Origin: Ophiostoma sp. CBS 140.51
Lineage: Eukaryota > Ascomycota > Sordariomycetes > Ophiostomatales > Ophiostomataceae
Assembly (NCBI GenBank): GCA_029298735.1
Contig: JANSLP010000093.1
Span: 1-64,000 of the forward strand
Length of the DNA: 64,000 nt
Direction: 5' to 3'
In this document: one piece after another, positions 12,137 through 23,632 of the stretch
How the letters are laid out: every line of letters starts with the position of its first letter
Position numbering within the stretch: position 1 is the first letter of the stretch
Notes under the pieces: generated by a model
Databases searched by the model: none
What the model saw: only the letters and a program-made list of their open reading frames with translations
What the model was told of the DNA's origin: nothing
Made by a program: the position numbers and the translations under genes

Positions 12137-13415
12137 ACACCAAAAGCACATACAACATAAATAAAATCAAAATGATATACGACGTATAACAGAATGGAAA
12201 ACAAAAAACACAAAGTTTCATATGTCTTGTCATTCGGACGAATAAAAAAAAAGCATTCTTTGGTCCTTTGTTCTTTTTGCTGTTTTACCTTGGGGTCTCC
12301 TCCTTTTCTTTTTTTTACTCTCTTCTTATTTTTTGCATTACTTTTAGAATCCATTTTCCTTTTCTCTCTCTCTCCTTATGTTTTTTTGTCCCAGGTTTTT
12401 ATTTTGTCCTTTTTGGTTCTTCCCTTTTTAATGCTTTTTGCTTTTCTTATGTTTATTCGGTGCTTTCATTCCATCATCTCGTGTATCCCCTTTTCCCCTT
12501 CACCACGCTGTATACAGCAAAGAGACGAAACGACGACCACGAAGCGCCAAGACAAATGCGATTAAAAAGGGTTGGGAAGGGAAGAGAAAGGGAAGCTGCA
12601 TGGAATAATGGGTCGGGGTGAAAACAAGAAAAGGTAAAAAGACGCCTGCCCGTCTTAATATCTTTATTTTTATTTTGTTTAGGTTTCTGTGGTCGAACAC
12701 TCTCCACACTGTATATAACAAGTCTTGAAAAAGAACTCGATTGTTCACTTCATATTTACGTGATATCATGCTTATGTTTGTGTAAAAAAGGACCAAAAAA
12801 GTGTTATTCATATCAAACAGAAGAGGTAGTAGTATAATAAACCAATAAAAAGCAAAAACAAAAGAGACAAAAAAAGTATGAAAAAAGATGTACTATCTTT
12901 TAAAGGCAACATAAAAAGCAGCACACCATCAAAACAACTCGCCGGCTCATGGGGTAAACCTAAGCACTGGCGCTTTATAGACACAAGGGGGAGGAGTCCG
13001 AGGCGTCTCTCGTTTTCAAACTAATGAGAATAAAGAGGCGGTGAAGAAGTTCGGACACCCATAAATTAAGAGTTAAAAAAGAGGGAGCAGTCGCAAAAGA
13101 TCCCATTGCTTTTCTTTTCGTCCAAAATACCAATATCGAAAGAGAGAAAAATCCAAGGACCTAGACGGCAGCCAACGAAATGGGTGGTGTGGTGGTGGGA
13201 TGTCGGGAGTCGAGTCGAGACGGGCAAAGATGCCGTTTGATGTGACAGGAGTATCTCCTGCTATGGGCGACAGGAAGTGGTCGGTTGCACAAGTAGCGGA
13301 TGAAGAGAGGGGGAATGAAGTAGCGGCATGAAACAGCGTAAAGCAGATGCGAGGCGAATAAAGGAGAAAAGGCAGTCGATTGTCGTCGGGATCAACGTTC
13401 GGTCGAAAAGTTCGC
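12137..13415. other. Convergent 3' region between TOM70 and SSO1, no gene seen
   Basis: This 1.3 kb stretch joins two 3' ends. The plus strand is T-rich from 12240 to 12460 and A-rich from 12780 to 12900, as expected for fungal 3' UTRs. Apparent open frames are low-complexity and resemble nothing known. Confidence 0.6.
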
Positions 13416-14567
13416 TTATTTGCTCTTGGCCACACCGACACCAAGACCGACACCCAGAGCGATGGCGATGATGATGAGGACAACGACACCGAAGCAGGCC
13501 CACTTGAGCTTACGGCGACGGCGCGCGTGCTCGGTGGCGCTGGCGACCTGCTTGTTGGCGCCCTCCAAGTTGCCGACAGCGGACTGGGTCTGCTCGTTGA
13601 CCTGGTCAAAGATGGGGTCTTGCTGGACGACGAGGGTGTCGAGGTCGTTGAACAGGCCGTTCAGCTCAACAATCGACTGCTCGATGCGCTGCAGCTCGTT
13701 GTGACGGGCGCGAACAGCACCCAGAACGGCAGAAGCCTGACCAGAGCGATTTGTCCGGAGCTAGACGAGCGGTTAGCAAATAATCCGGCGAGAGTAAGCA
13801 ATAAGAAAATACACGCAGCAAAACTTACAGCAGTTTGGAAGATGCCCTCACTACCCCAGTCGGCGTCGGCGGCCTTGTTAACCTCCTCCTCGGTCGCATC
13901 GGGGTTGACAATGCGGTACTGGCGCGAGATCTGCTCGCGGTAGCGCTCACGGTACTGCTTCTCCTCGGTCATGTAGCCCTGCAGCTCGCGCTTGAAGTCG
14001 TTGTTGAGAGTCTCGAACTGGCGCTTCTTGAGGGCGTGGGTGCTGTCGGAAGTGCGCTCGCAGTCGCGCTGCAGCAAACGCAGCTGGTTGCGGATCTGGG
14101 TGTTCTTGAGCTGGGTCTGGGCGACAAGCTGCTCGAGCTGCTGGGCGGCGCTCGGGTCGTTACCGCCGAGGGCGCGCTGGTGCAGGCCGGCGATGGACTG
14201 GACGCTGGTCGTCAGGGAGCGGATCTCGCCGCGGACGTTGGAGACCTGGGTCAGGTACTCCTGCTGCGACATGACGGGGGCGCCTGCTGCAGGCTCGGCC
14301 TGGCCGTACGGCTGCATCTCATGCTGCTCCTGGAGGGGAGAAAGTTAGTCAACGTAAACAATGCCAACAAAAGCAACAAAATCACGGATCACGGGGCGCG
14401 ACAACAGCAATAACCGAAGCTGTCCACGCCCGCATCCCGTCTCCCGAAAATCGACATACCTGTCCACCGTAGGCGTTCTCGGCGGCACCGGCATCCTGGT
14501 ACGGGTTGCCCTGGTACTGCTCGTACGGGTTTTGGGCCTGCTGGCCCTGGTACTGGTTGTAGGCCAT
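13416..14567 (-). CDS. SSO1: Plasma-membrane syntaxin, Sso1/Sso2-type t-SNARE
   Basis: Three exons, 14567-14460, 14329-13829 and 13760-13416, all join at codon boundaries and give 317 residues. Introns have GTATGT and GTAAGT donors and CTAAC branch sites. The order is a Q/Y/N-rich N-terminal tail (about 36 residues, all of exon 1), a syntaxin Habc three-helix domain (about 50-170), a Qa-SNARE motif, and a C-terminal anchor WACFGVVVLIIIAIALGVGL. The SNARE zero-layer glutamine is the second Q in LVVQQDPIFDQV, aligned with LVESQGEMIDRI of syntaxin 1. The basic run ARRRRKLK precedes the membrane segment. In yeast, Sso proteins pair with Sec9 and Snc to fuse secretory vesicles at the plasma membrane. 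Confidence 0.93.
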
Positions 14568-17069
14568 GGCGAGAGTTGTGATTAGGTGGTTGAGACGGGC
14601 TCAATTGGTCGACTCGGAAGCTAGATGCGGATCGTTGCGCGCGGGCGGATTTGTTTTGGATTTTCGAATGACGGGACTCGACAGTTCGTTTCGTTTCGTT
14701 TAGGTCTCGGAGACGATCAAAAAAGGCGCACGGGAAGGTCGAAACGCGGAAAAGCTTGGTAACGGCCGAATTTGGAGCGAGATGCCGGGCTTTGTTGATT
14801 GTTGACGTTTTCCGGCGATTGATGCTGCAGAATGGAAGACCGCGATGCTGTCTCCGAAAATGCGCAAAACAAAACTCGAAAAAAGAAAACCAAAATCACG
14901 GGGAGAGAGAGATTGAATAGTCGACTCGTTCGCTTTCGTGTCCGGCGGCGTCCGGCAAAGTGGGAATGGGGGAGAGAAAAAGGAAAAGAGACGGACAGGG
15001 GGAAAAGGAGCGAGATTGGGCGGGTGAGGGAACTCAGGGAAGAGAGGAGCAGAGAAAGAAGGAGGAAGTGAGGAAAATGAGGAGAGCAGGGAAATTAACC
15101 AAAAAAAACTAGGTGTGAAAAATAAATGATAAAATCAAGCAAGCGCGGGAAAATAGGCCACACGAGCCAGGGGACGGGGCGGGCATGTGCAGTAAGTAAT
15201 CCCCAACAGCGCCAGTCGTAACGTTCGCTCCTACCTTTTTTGCTATTTGTGCAGGCCCTGCAGGCTGTTCGGAACTAAAACAAGCAAGCTCCAGTCTCCA
15301 GTCTGACGTTCTTGCTTCTTTAGGACAGTGTCCAGTGGAGCTGCTTTCCTTGCCGTCATTCGCTCTTTCCCGCGAGATTGAGTTTCTTTCATCTGGTCGT
15401 CGTCGCTCTTTCCTTGCGATGCGCAGCTTCCTCGATTGTTCTCCATCGATCGCTCGCACTTGCCATTTTAACCCCTCCAACAGTCTATTTTTACAGCGCG
15501 CCACAAACAGAAAGTGCCCTATTTTGGCCTTGTTTTTATTCTGCTGCCTTGCATAGTTGCCGCGCCTGAAGGTGGGTTCGTGGAGTTCGCACCACTGTCA
15601 CCTGAAGAAAGAAGGAGCACAGGAAGCTTGCTGCGGATCAATTTGGGCAGTTTACGAGGGCACTTTCGGTATGCAGGGCAGGAGCCCCACTCTTTTCAGT
15701 GTTGACAAAAGTGGCTGAGGCTTTGTTGCGGCGAACATACGCTCAGTAGGCAGTGAAAAAAAGAGCCCGGAAAAATGAAAATAGAATCTCTCCGGCTTCT
15801 GCGGATCGCCTAAAGGCTGTACGTATTCTAGCCTGCGGGTTCTTCAATGCCCTGTAAGAGTGAGCCTGGAGGCGAGCTGACAGTGAACATCAGCAACTGT
15901 GGACTCTCAACAAAGACGAGAAACGGGAAGCGCGACTGTGCTAAATACATTCCTAGTCGCCCAATTGCCCAATTGCATAAAGCAAATAGTGAGTAGTCGA
16001 CTGCGACGGACAGCCCGGCGCGGCTTTGTTGGGCTGCCGGCAACTGCAAAATTGTGGAAGGCGAGAAAGACAATGGGCAAACCCGACAAAAACATGGGCA
16101 AAAACAACCTCTCCTCGCTCAGATGAAGATGGCAGATGATGATGAACACCGAGCCTGAATAATGGCCGGGCACCGTCCAATACTGTGCCTCTTTCGGACT
16201 AGTGCCAGATTGAGTTTTAGCGATGCATTGGAGTGGAGCTAAAAACAAGGGACGGTTCTGGGCAGGTCCATTGTCGACCAGAAAAAGAACAGTAAAAAGT
16301 CAATCCACGTGATCTTCATGAACACATGCTCCACCACGGAGTCAACGTCTCACGACAGCGCTCTGGGCATCATGCCGCGAACTGCATACGCCGTGCTTCA
16401 CTTTGAAAAGCAAGCGTTTAGCTGGGTTAATGATTGGTCCTCATTTTTTGGCAAATTTTGTGTGACTTTGATATGGGTTATCCTGTTCTTGTAATTTTGC
16501 ATATTTATTTCCGAAGCTGCTCTTGACTCCTCATAGTCCTTATATGTTTCTCATTGGTAAGAGCGGCCTGTGCCACGGTTCACTGTTTATGTCTGGTGTC
16601 GTCGAGATAAAAAAAAATACAGTTTAAAACTCAGAATAAAGATATGATTACTATGATATATACAAATGACTTTTGGTCATAACGTCGTGCACCCTGTGTG
16701 CTTGCTGATATATGCTGCTGGGTATCTGTCTGCCTGAGCTGAGCAGCCTCCAGGTATTGATAGCCGGGCGATATGCAGCTGCATCTTTTGAGCCCTTTCT
16801 ATAACCTGCCACACAATGTGACTGGATTCGTATCTACCCAGCTCAGATACAACCACCTGAGCGCTCAGCCTTGCCCAGGGTTAGATGTCGTCTTTAGCTG
16901 CAGAGATCTTGACATGCTTTGATCGTACATGCCCCGAAGGGCCTGGATATCGATTGCCATATCCGTATGAATGCCGCGAATTGTCGCTTATCTCTCGCCG
17001 TCCGAGTCGACTTTAGTATGTCGTCTCGGCTTTGTCGTTCCACCGCCTTTCTCCAGACAATGACACCCC
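14568..17069. other. Intergenic region upstream of SSO1 and downstream of IMP4
   Basis: This 2.5 kb holds the SSO1 promoter and leader at its left end and the IMP4 3' UTR at its right end. A purine-rich run (plus strand, mostly A and G) spans about 14850-15110, which on the SSO1 strand reads as a pyrimidine-rich promoter. No open frame here looks like a real protein. Confidence 0.5.
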
Positions 17070-18022
17070 TCACAGGTAGTCCTTCTTGCGGCTCGTGCGC
17101 GTGAACTGATTGAGGTGCCACTCGACGTGGCCGTCCTTGTTCTCGAGGGTGCCGCTACGGATCTCGAACAACTTCATCGACATGCGCGGGCCAACCTCGG
17201 ACAGCTCGACAGCGTCGTGCGCTGTCCGCACGTAGACGTAGTGCCGCACCTCAATGACATCCTCGATGTTCTTGAACACGACCACCCGGTTCGACAGCTT
17301 CGTCTTGCTGGTTATAGGGTCCCGCGGCGGGAACAGGTGCTTGAGCACCTTACAAACACGCTCGCCCAGCCGGCTCGTGAAGCCCTCAAACATGAGGTGC
17401 GGGTACGCCTCGGACACGCTGCCACGGATGCTGCCGGGAATATCGCCGCGCATGAGGACGTTGTGAAGCGAAAAGGAAACGGTCGGGCCGTGGGGCAGGT
17501 GGGAGATGACGAGACCGGTGGGCGTACCACGGTGTTCCGACAGCAAAACAATGTCCGTCAAGCCGGCGGAATTGGCGGAGCGCACGCAGTCGTCGAGCAC
17601 GAGGTTACCACGGTTGAGGCGGATGGACGTTGGGATCAGCAGGCGGATCTCCTTGCTGAAAGCTGTGAGGCGTGTGGACGACGAGCGAGATGTCGTGACC
17701 AGGATACGTGGGTCGACGAGGCCGCTCATCTGGGCGTACTCGTCGTCAATGTCGAGCTGAGCGTTGGCGTCGAGGTCATCGCGGGACTCGTCGTAGGCAA
17801 AGTCCTTGCGCAGTTTTTTATCGCTAGCGACGGCCTTTTCGAGCGGGCGGCCCTGGGCAATGGCATTGCGCAGCTTGGCGCGCTTCTCGTTGATCTCGGC
17901 CTCCTTGAGGATCATCGCCTTGCGGTAGAGATAATCTCTCCGCTGGCGGACTGTTTTGCGCTGTGTTTGTTAGTTGGGTGCATTTGAGTAGTATTTTCAT
18001 TCACGGTGCAACTTACAAGCAT
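17070..18022 (-). CDS. IMP4: U3 small nucleolar ribonucleoprotein Imp4 (Brix domain)
   Basis: A six-base first coding exon (18022-18017, Met-Leu) joins exon 2 (17960-17070) to give 298 residues, close to yeast Imp4 (290). The join yields MLRKTVRQRRDYLYRK, the expected Imp4 N-terminus, which supports the tiny exon. The intron has a GTAAGT donor, CCAACTAAC branch site and CACAG acceptor. The Brix domain covers about residues 80-270, with DPRILVTTSR, IPTSIRLNRG, LPHGPTVSFSLHNV and HLFPPRD. The C-terminus is EWHLNQFTRTSRKKDYL. Imp4 works with Imp3 and Mpp10 in the nucleolar SSU processome, helping U3 pair with pre-rRNA for 18S maturation. It diverges from UPF1 across a 592-base shared promoter. 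Confidence 0.95.
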
Positions 18023-18614
18023 GATGGCGGTTGTGGCGACTGTATGTGTGTCGTGAAGAACCAGAAGAAACGGAAGGCTGAGAAAAAGCGTACTATGGAG
18101 GCGTAGTGAAGTACAGAAAAAAAAGTTGGTGATAAGCCTTATCGATAAACGGGCTCCACTCGAAAATTTGGCAGTGGCGACACGTGACGCCCCTTTACAA
18201 ACCAAACACGAAATACACTGCAAAACACAGCTCTAGGCAAAAATTGCCTACAAACGCAGCGGCGGCAATCGCCCAGTCGCCCCGCACACAGTCTGCAGCC
18301 GTGGTCGACGGCGTCTTTTTGATTCAACGACACTTCTGTCTCTCGAAAATCCCAACCACGTCGACAACGCCCCTCGCGTTTGTTTTTCTTGCTTTCCCTT
18401 CTCTTTTGCACATCCTCTGCCTCCCCCACCAGGCACGCATGTTGCAACCCCGCAGGCGGATGGCAACCGACTTTCGACGTTCTTGACTCAAAACTGCATC
18501 GAAACTAAAACCCAACAAAAACTATCACGACTTTTTCTTAGTCCCCTCACACCCAGCAGGAAGTGCCCTCGACCGCAGCTCCCTCCCCACCCACGATTCG
18601 GGGACCCCCCTACC
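18023..18614. promoter_or_regulatory. Bidirectional promoter region IMP4/UPF1
   Basis: The 592 bases between the IMP4 ATG (18022, minus) and the chosen UPF1 ATG (18615, plus) must contain both promoters and leaders. The half next to UPF1 is C/T-rich, as in its leader. A cluster of three GATA-type sites lies on the IMP4 side. Confidence 0.6.
18131..18149. promoter_or_regulatory. GATA-site cluster with 13-base palindrome
   Basis: GATAAG at 18131-18136, CTTATC at 18138-18143 and GATAAA at 18144-18149 lie side by side. The first two form a perfect inverted repeat around one central C. Fungal GATA factors (AreA/NIT2 type and others) bind GATA pairs; which factor acts here is not shown. Confidence 0.45.
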
Positions 18615-21600
18615 ATGGAGGGCGCCTTCAACCATGTGGGCAACCACCTGATCTCCGACTCGGCTGCCGCCATTAAGGCTGGCGACAACGACGATTTAAG
18701 CTCGATCGACGCGGACGAGAACCTGCTCTACAGCAAGTACGGTGGCCGCGACGGCCTGGGCAGTGCAACACGCCGCCGCCACGATGACGACGACAACGGC
18801 ACTGAGGCTGCTTTTGACGACGCGGACAACGACAGCGTTGTGAGCGCTCTGGCCGACAATGTGCAATATGCCAAGCTGGGCGAGCCTGAAGAGGAAGAGA
18901 AGGAACAGGAGCTGCCCGCCCACGCCTGTGCGTACTGCGGTATCCACTCTCCGGCCTCGGTCGTCAAGTGCATGATCTGCAACAAGTGGTTCTGCAGCGC
19001 CCGCGGCAACGCTATGTCTTCTCACATTGTCAACCATCTTGTCCGGGCTCGCCACAAGGAGGTCCAGCTTCACCCGGACTCTTCGCTCGGCGAGACGGTC
19101 CTCGAGTGCTACAACTGCGGTACCCGCAATGTCTTTATTCTCGGCTTCATCCCCGCCAAGTCGGATACTGTGGTCGTGCTGCTGTGTCGCCAGTCGTGTG
19201 CTGCCAACACTTCGGCCAAAGATATGAGCTGGGACGTTGGACGCTGGCAGCCTTTGATTGAGGATCGTCAGTTTCTTTCGTGGCTCGTTGCCCAGCCCAG
19301 CGATGCTGAACAGCTGCGTGCCCGCCACTTGACCCCGCCCATGATTGCTCGCCTCGAGGAGCTCTGGAAGGACAACGCCAACGCCACGGTCCAGGACTTG
19401 GAGCGTGCCGCCAGCGTCGACGACGACCCGCATCCGGTCCTGCTCAAGTACGATGACCCCTACCACTACCAGAACATCTTTGGACCCCTCGTCAAGATGG
19501 AGTCCGACTACGACAAGAAGCTCAAGGAGGCCCAGTCCGAGGACAACCTCGTCATTCGCTGGGACTTTGGTCTCAACAACAAGCACATGGCCAGCTTCAT
19601 CCTGCCCAAGATCGAGTCGGGCGACGTCAAGCTGGCTGTCGGCGACGAGATGCGCCTCAAGTACAAGGGAGAGCTGCGTCAGGCCTGGGACGGTGTCGGC
19701 TACGTCGTCAAGATCCCCAACAACCAGTCAGACGAGGTCACGCTCGAGCTGCGCAAGACGGGCAACGACAAGTCGGTACCCACCGAGTGCACCCACAACT
19801 TCTCCGCCGATTATGTCTGGAAGGCGACTTCCTACGACCGCATGCAGGTCGCCATGAAGACGTTTGCCGTCGACGAGATGAGTGTGTCGGGCTACATCTT
19901 CCACAAGCTGCTCGGCCACGAGGTCGCCGTCGCTCCCATGAAGACGTCTATGCCCAAGAAATTCACTGCGCCCGCCCTGCCTGAGCTCAACGGCAGCCAG
20001 ATCAGCGCCATTAAGGCCGTACTATCGACCCCGCTCAGTCTGATCCAGGGCCCGCCCGGTACCGGCAAGACGGTCACGTCGGCCACCATCATCTACCACC
20101 TGGCGAAGCTCAACAACAGCCAGGTTCTCGTGTGTGCGCCCTCCAACGTCGCCGTCGACCAGCTCTGCGAACGTGTCCACCGCACGGGTCTCAAGGTCGT
20201 GCGCCTGACGGCCAAGTCGCGTGAGGATGTCGAGTCGTCCGTCAACTTCTTAGCCCTGCACGAGCAGGTCCGCATGAATGATACCAACGTCGAGCTGGCC
20301 CGTCTGCAGCAGCTCAAGAATGAGATTGGCGAGCTGTCGAGCATCGACGAGAAGAAGTTCAAGCAGCTCACCAAGGCCGCCGAGCGCGAGATTCTCAGCA
20401 ACGCCGACGTCGTTTGCTGTACCTGTGTTGGTGCCGGCGACCCGCGTCTGTCCAAGATGAAGTTCCGCAACGTCCTGATTGATGAGTCTACCCAGTCGGC
20501 CGAGCCCGAGTGCATGATCCCGCTGGTGTTGGGCTGCAAGCAGGTCGTGCTCGTCGGTGACCACAAGCAACTGGGCCCCGTCATTATGAACAAGAAGGCT
20601 GCCAAGGCGGGTCTCAACCAGTCGCTCTTTGAGCGTCTCGTCAAGCTCGGCTTCGCACCCATCCGCCTCAATGTGCAGTACCGCATGCACCCGCACCTTG
20701 CCGCGTTCCCGTCCAACATGTTCTACGAGGGTTCCCTCCAGAACGGTGTCACTATCCCCGAGCGTCTGCGCAGCGATGTCGACTTCCCCTGGCCTGTCGT
20801 GGACACGCCCATGATGTTCTGGTCCAACCTGGGCAACGAAGAAATCTCTGCGTCCGGCACGTCGTACCTCAACCGCACTGAGGCGTCAAACGTCGAAAAG
20901 ATTGTCACACGCTTCTTTAAGGCCGGCGTCAAATCCGCCGATATCGGTGTTATCACGCCGTACGAGGGTCAGCGCAGCTACATTGTCACGACTATGCAGA
21001 ACACGGGTACCTTCAAGAAGGAGAGCTACAAGGAGGTCGAGGTCGCGTCCGTCGACGCCTTCCAGGGCCGTGAAAAGGACTACATTGTCCTGTCTTGTGT
21101 GCGCTCCAACGAGAACCACGGCATCGGTTTCCTGTCGGACCCTCGCCGTCTCAACGTTGCCCTGACACGTGCCAAGTACGGTCTTGTCATCATCGGCAAC
21201 CCCAAGGTGCTCGCCAAGCACGACCTGTGGTACCACCTGCTCGTCCACTTCAAGGACCACAAGTGCCTTGTCGAGGGCCCCCTCAGCAACTTGCAGCCCT
21301 CCCTGCACCAGTTCAGCCGCCCCAAGCACAGCTACCGCCCGCCCCGCGCGTTCGGCAACGGCATCGGCAACGAGGTCAGCAACGCCAGCCTCGGTGCTGG
21401 CGGCATGGGCAACGGCGGCGGCCACGGCGGCGCTGGTGTTGGTGGCGGCCCTGGCGGTCCTGGCGGCCCTGCTGGCGCTGGCGGTAACCGCTATGGTAGC
21501 CATCACGGCGGTCATCACGGCGGCCATCACAATGGCGGCAGCGGTGGTGTCCGCGACTTTGACACGGGCTCCATCATGTCCTACATCCCCGACGACGTCT

Positions 21601-22076
21601 CGTCCATCCACAGCTCCGCCATTGGTGGTGGCGGCGGTGGCGGCGGTGGCGGCGCTAACCTTAGCTCTGCCTACCCGGCCATGTTCTCTGGCTTCAGCCC
21701 CGACCAGTGGCCCGGCCTCCCCGGCGCCAGCGCTATGGGCCGTTCCGGCGGCAAGGGCCGCAACCGCGGTGGCGGTGCCGAGAGCGTCGCCGGTGAGAGC
21801 GTCGCCAATTCCGAGTACACGGACATTACTGCGGGCTCGAGCGTCATTGGCGGCAAGGGTATCGGCCAGGGCGGTGTCAGCTTGGGTGCTGGTCTGCACG
21901 ACACCGTCGCTAACGGCCGCATGACCTCGTACAGCCAGAGCGACCGCCTCAAGGACTATGTCGAGAGTAGTGGGCGCCTCGCCAGCGGCAACGGCTACCG
22001 CCGCTACGACGACGACCAGCAGAGCATCAGCACTGCCGGTTTCGCCAGCCAGATTGGCAGCTCGAGTTATGACTGA
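18615..22076 (+). CDS. UPF1: ATP-dependent RNA helicase Upf1 (nonsense-mediated decay)
   Basis: One uninterrupted frame of 1153 residues from MEGAFNHVGN; an in-frame ATG 132 bases upstream exists, but that extension is leader-like. An acidic N-terminal region is followed by the Cys/His-rich zinc domain (about 103-265, beginning HACAYCGIHSPASVVKC) that binds Upf2. The superfamily 1 helicase core follows: Walker A GPPGTGKT at 479-486, DEST box at 623-626 (IDESTQSAEPE), QYRMHP, DAFQGREKDYIVLSCVR and LNVALTRAK. The C-terminal tail is unusually Gly-rich with long G and GGHHGG tracts and several Ser-Gln dipeptides. Upf1 recognises terminating ribosomes on aberrant mRNA and triggers decay. All catalytic motifs are intact. 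Confidence 0.97.
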   Translation: MEGAFNHVGNHLISDSAAAIKAGDNDDLSSIDADENLLYSKYGGRDGLGSATRRRHDDDDNGTEAAFDDADNDSVVSALADNVQYAKLGEPEEEEKEQELPAHACAYCGIHSPASVVKCMICNKWFCSARGNAMSSHIVNHLVRARHKEVQLHPDSSLGETVLECYNCGTRNVFILGFIPAKSDTVVVLLCRQSCAANTSAKDMSWDVGRWQPLIEDRQFLSWLVAQPSDAEQLRARHLTPPMIARLEELWKDNANATVQDLERAASVDDDPHPVLLKYDDPYHYQNIFGPLVKMESDYDKKLKEAQSEDNLVIRWDFGLNNKHMASFILPKIESGDVKLAVGDEMRLKYKGELRQAWDGVGYVVKIPNNQSDEVTLELRKTGNDKSVPTECTHNFSADYVWKATSYDRMQVAMKTFAVDEMSVSGYIFHKLLGHEVAVAPMKTSMPKKFTAPALPELNGSQISAIKAVLSTPLSLIQGPPGTGKTVTSATIIYHLAKLNNSQVLVCAPSNVAVDQLCERVHRTGLKVVRLTAKSREDVESSVNFLALHEQVRMNDTNVELARLQQLKNEIGELSSIDEKKFKQLTKAAEREILSNADVVCCTCVGAGDPRLSKMKFRNVLIDESTQSAEPECMIPLVLGCKQVVLVGDHKQLGPVIMNKKAAKAGLNQSLFERLVKLGFAPIRLNVQYRMHPHLAAFPSNMFYEGSLQNGVTIPERLRSDVDFPWPVVDTPMMFWSNLGNEEISASGTSYLNRTEASNVEKIVTRFFKAGVKSADIGVITPYEGQRSYIVTTMQNTGTFKKESYKEVEVASVDAFQGREKDYIVLSCVRSNENHGIGFLSDPRRLNVALTRAKYGLVIIGNPKVLAKHDLWYHLLVHFKDHKCLVEGPLSNLQPSLHQFSRPKHSYRPPRAFGNGIGNEVSNASLGAGGMGNGGGHGGAGVGGGPGGPGGPAGAGGNRYGSHHGGHHGGHHNGGSGGVRDFDTGSIMSYIPDDVSSIHSSAIGGGGGGGGGGANLSSAYPAMFSGFSPDQWPGLPGASAMGRSGGKGRNRGGGAESVAGESVANSEYTDITAGSSVIGGKGIGQGGVSLGAGLHDTVANGRMTSYSQSDRLKDYVESSGRLASGNGYRRYDDDQQSISTAGFASQIGSSSYD

Positions 22077-23632
22077 GTGCTCTTTTTTTTGTCCCGGCGG
22101 TTCGAAAAAAAAAGGACTCGATTATGAACAGGGCAAACATAATTTTTGGTATCTCCTTCTTTTGAAGAGAATGCGCTCTGAGCGATAACGGCCAGCCGAT
22201 GACGATCTCGATTTATTTAATGAGACGAGACGCGTTCAAGATCAACCTTCAGCCAACCACGACCACAGCGGCCAGGCTCTCAGCAACGGCCGGCGAGTAC
22301 AGGGACTTGAGCCAAAGATACGCAGGCCACCCTAGCGATATCAACGATTCAAACACACCTTCTATGTGGAAGGGCATGAATGCCAGTCGACTTCCGGCCA
22401 TTTGGTAGCAACCAAACATTTCTCTTACAGGGCCGGTGACGGCACCCCGGGCTTCTCAGGTAGAGGCCGCTACTATCCGATGTGGCTTAGAGTATGTTGA
22501 TACTGCCCGTATGGTTAGGATCTCTTTAGGAGAGAGGACATCGTGGCCCACTGCAACTTCAAAGGGACTGTGGCTTCGTCTTTCAGGCGGAGTCTTGTAT
22601 GTCCTGGGAGTGCGGCGGCCGTGCTCGGTGTACGACAAGGTGGAAATGGTCACCTTGTTTGCGAGGATGACAAGGAGGAAAAGTCTGTTATTCAAAAACG
22701 AAGAGACGCAGGTACATTAATTAAAAGGGGAACGATATTAGAATTATTTATTATCAGAGTGCAACGGAGACAACCGGGGACGAGCACGTTCGGCCAGAAA
22801 TTGCAGTTTTTAGTATTTTTCTTTGTTTTGTACTATGATTAGCTTGTGTCTAATAACCGGTAGTGATATGGCGGCCATTGTGGTTGTCTTCTAACCGTGT
22901 AAATACAATTAGACGGATCATTTTGCAAAATTTGCAACGATTGCCAAACATGGTGTTCTGAGAGCAGCATCTCCTTTTCCAGTGATAAGACTTTATTCGG
23001 GTTTATTCTGTTCTGTTTTGATATTTTTCGAAGTATAATTTGTGTGTACATTTTTGGCGTATTTTTCTTCTTTTTTCGTTATTTTCTTTTGAAAAAGCAA
23101 ACAAAAATAAAATGGACAAAATTGTCACTATTACCTGCTACTATCTTGTCGTCTGAACCATCCTGTTTTTATTATCGACTATTTGATACTTCTTTTTTTG
23201 CATTCATTTGCCTTCAAATACAATGGTTTGCACAATCGATGCCAGCTTTGTCTATGCCACCAAAAGGGGGTCTCGTATCACGTTTAGCTAGCGCCTCTGA
23301 CACGGATGAAACTTGAGCCCGGATCAGCGCTGAACATGGGGCATGTTGTGCCGAACGAACTGTAAGTTGGCCCGTCCCGGCCTGCCACAAGACATTTTAG
23401 GGAATGGATGCCGCCGTTTCGCGTCTTTGGCTGGCCCCTCCGATCGACCTTTCCTTTTTGGGTGCGTCACAAGCTCTTGCCTTTTGACGACATATCTTTT
23501 GTTGCTCTTTCCTCTTCTGACAGTCTCTCCTTCCTTATCGCCATCTGCTTTGTTTTTACCCCTTTTCACGTCTTCGTCTCATCCCCAAAACACCGCTTCA
23601 ACACACGCTATTCTCGGACACCAACTCACGAC
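22077..23632. other. Intergenic region UPF1 to peroxiredoxin-like gene
   Basis: The left part holds the UPF1 3' UTR. The middle (about 22840-23240) is AT-rich with T runs. The right part before 23633 is C/T-rich and fits a leader for the peroxiredoxin-like gene. A pair of overlapping opposite-strand open frames around 22440-22720 lacks any family feature. Confidence 0.5.

Noticed and set aside
17115..17987. 290-codon plus-strand frame opposite IMP4
   Set aside because: Antisense shadow; the minus strand encodes a clear Brix-domain protein.
20886..21899. 337-codon minus-strand open frame opposite UPF1
   Set aside because: It is the antisense shadow of the GC-rich UPF1 coding region, giving Ala/Val/Arg-rich nonsense.
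22436..22720. Overlapping small frames on both strands after UPF1
   Set aside because: Neither strand shows a domain, signal peptide or intron pattern.
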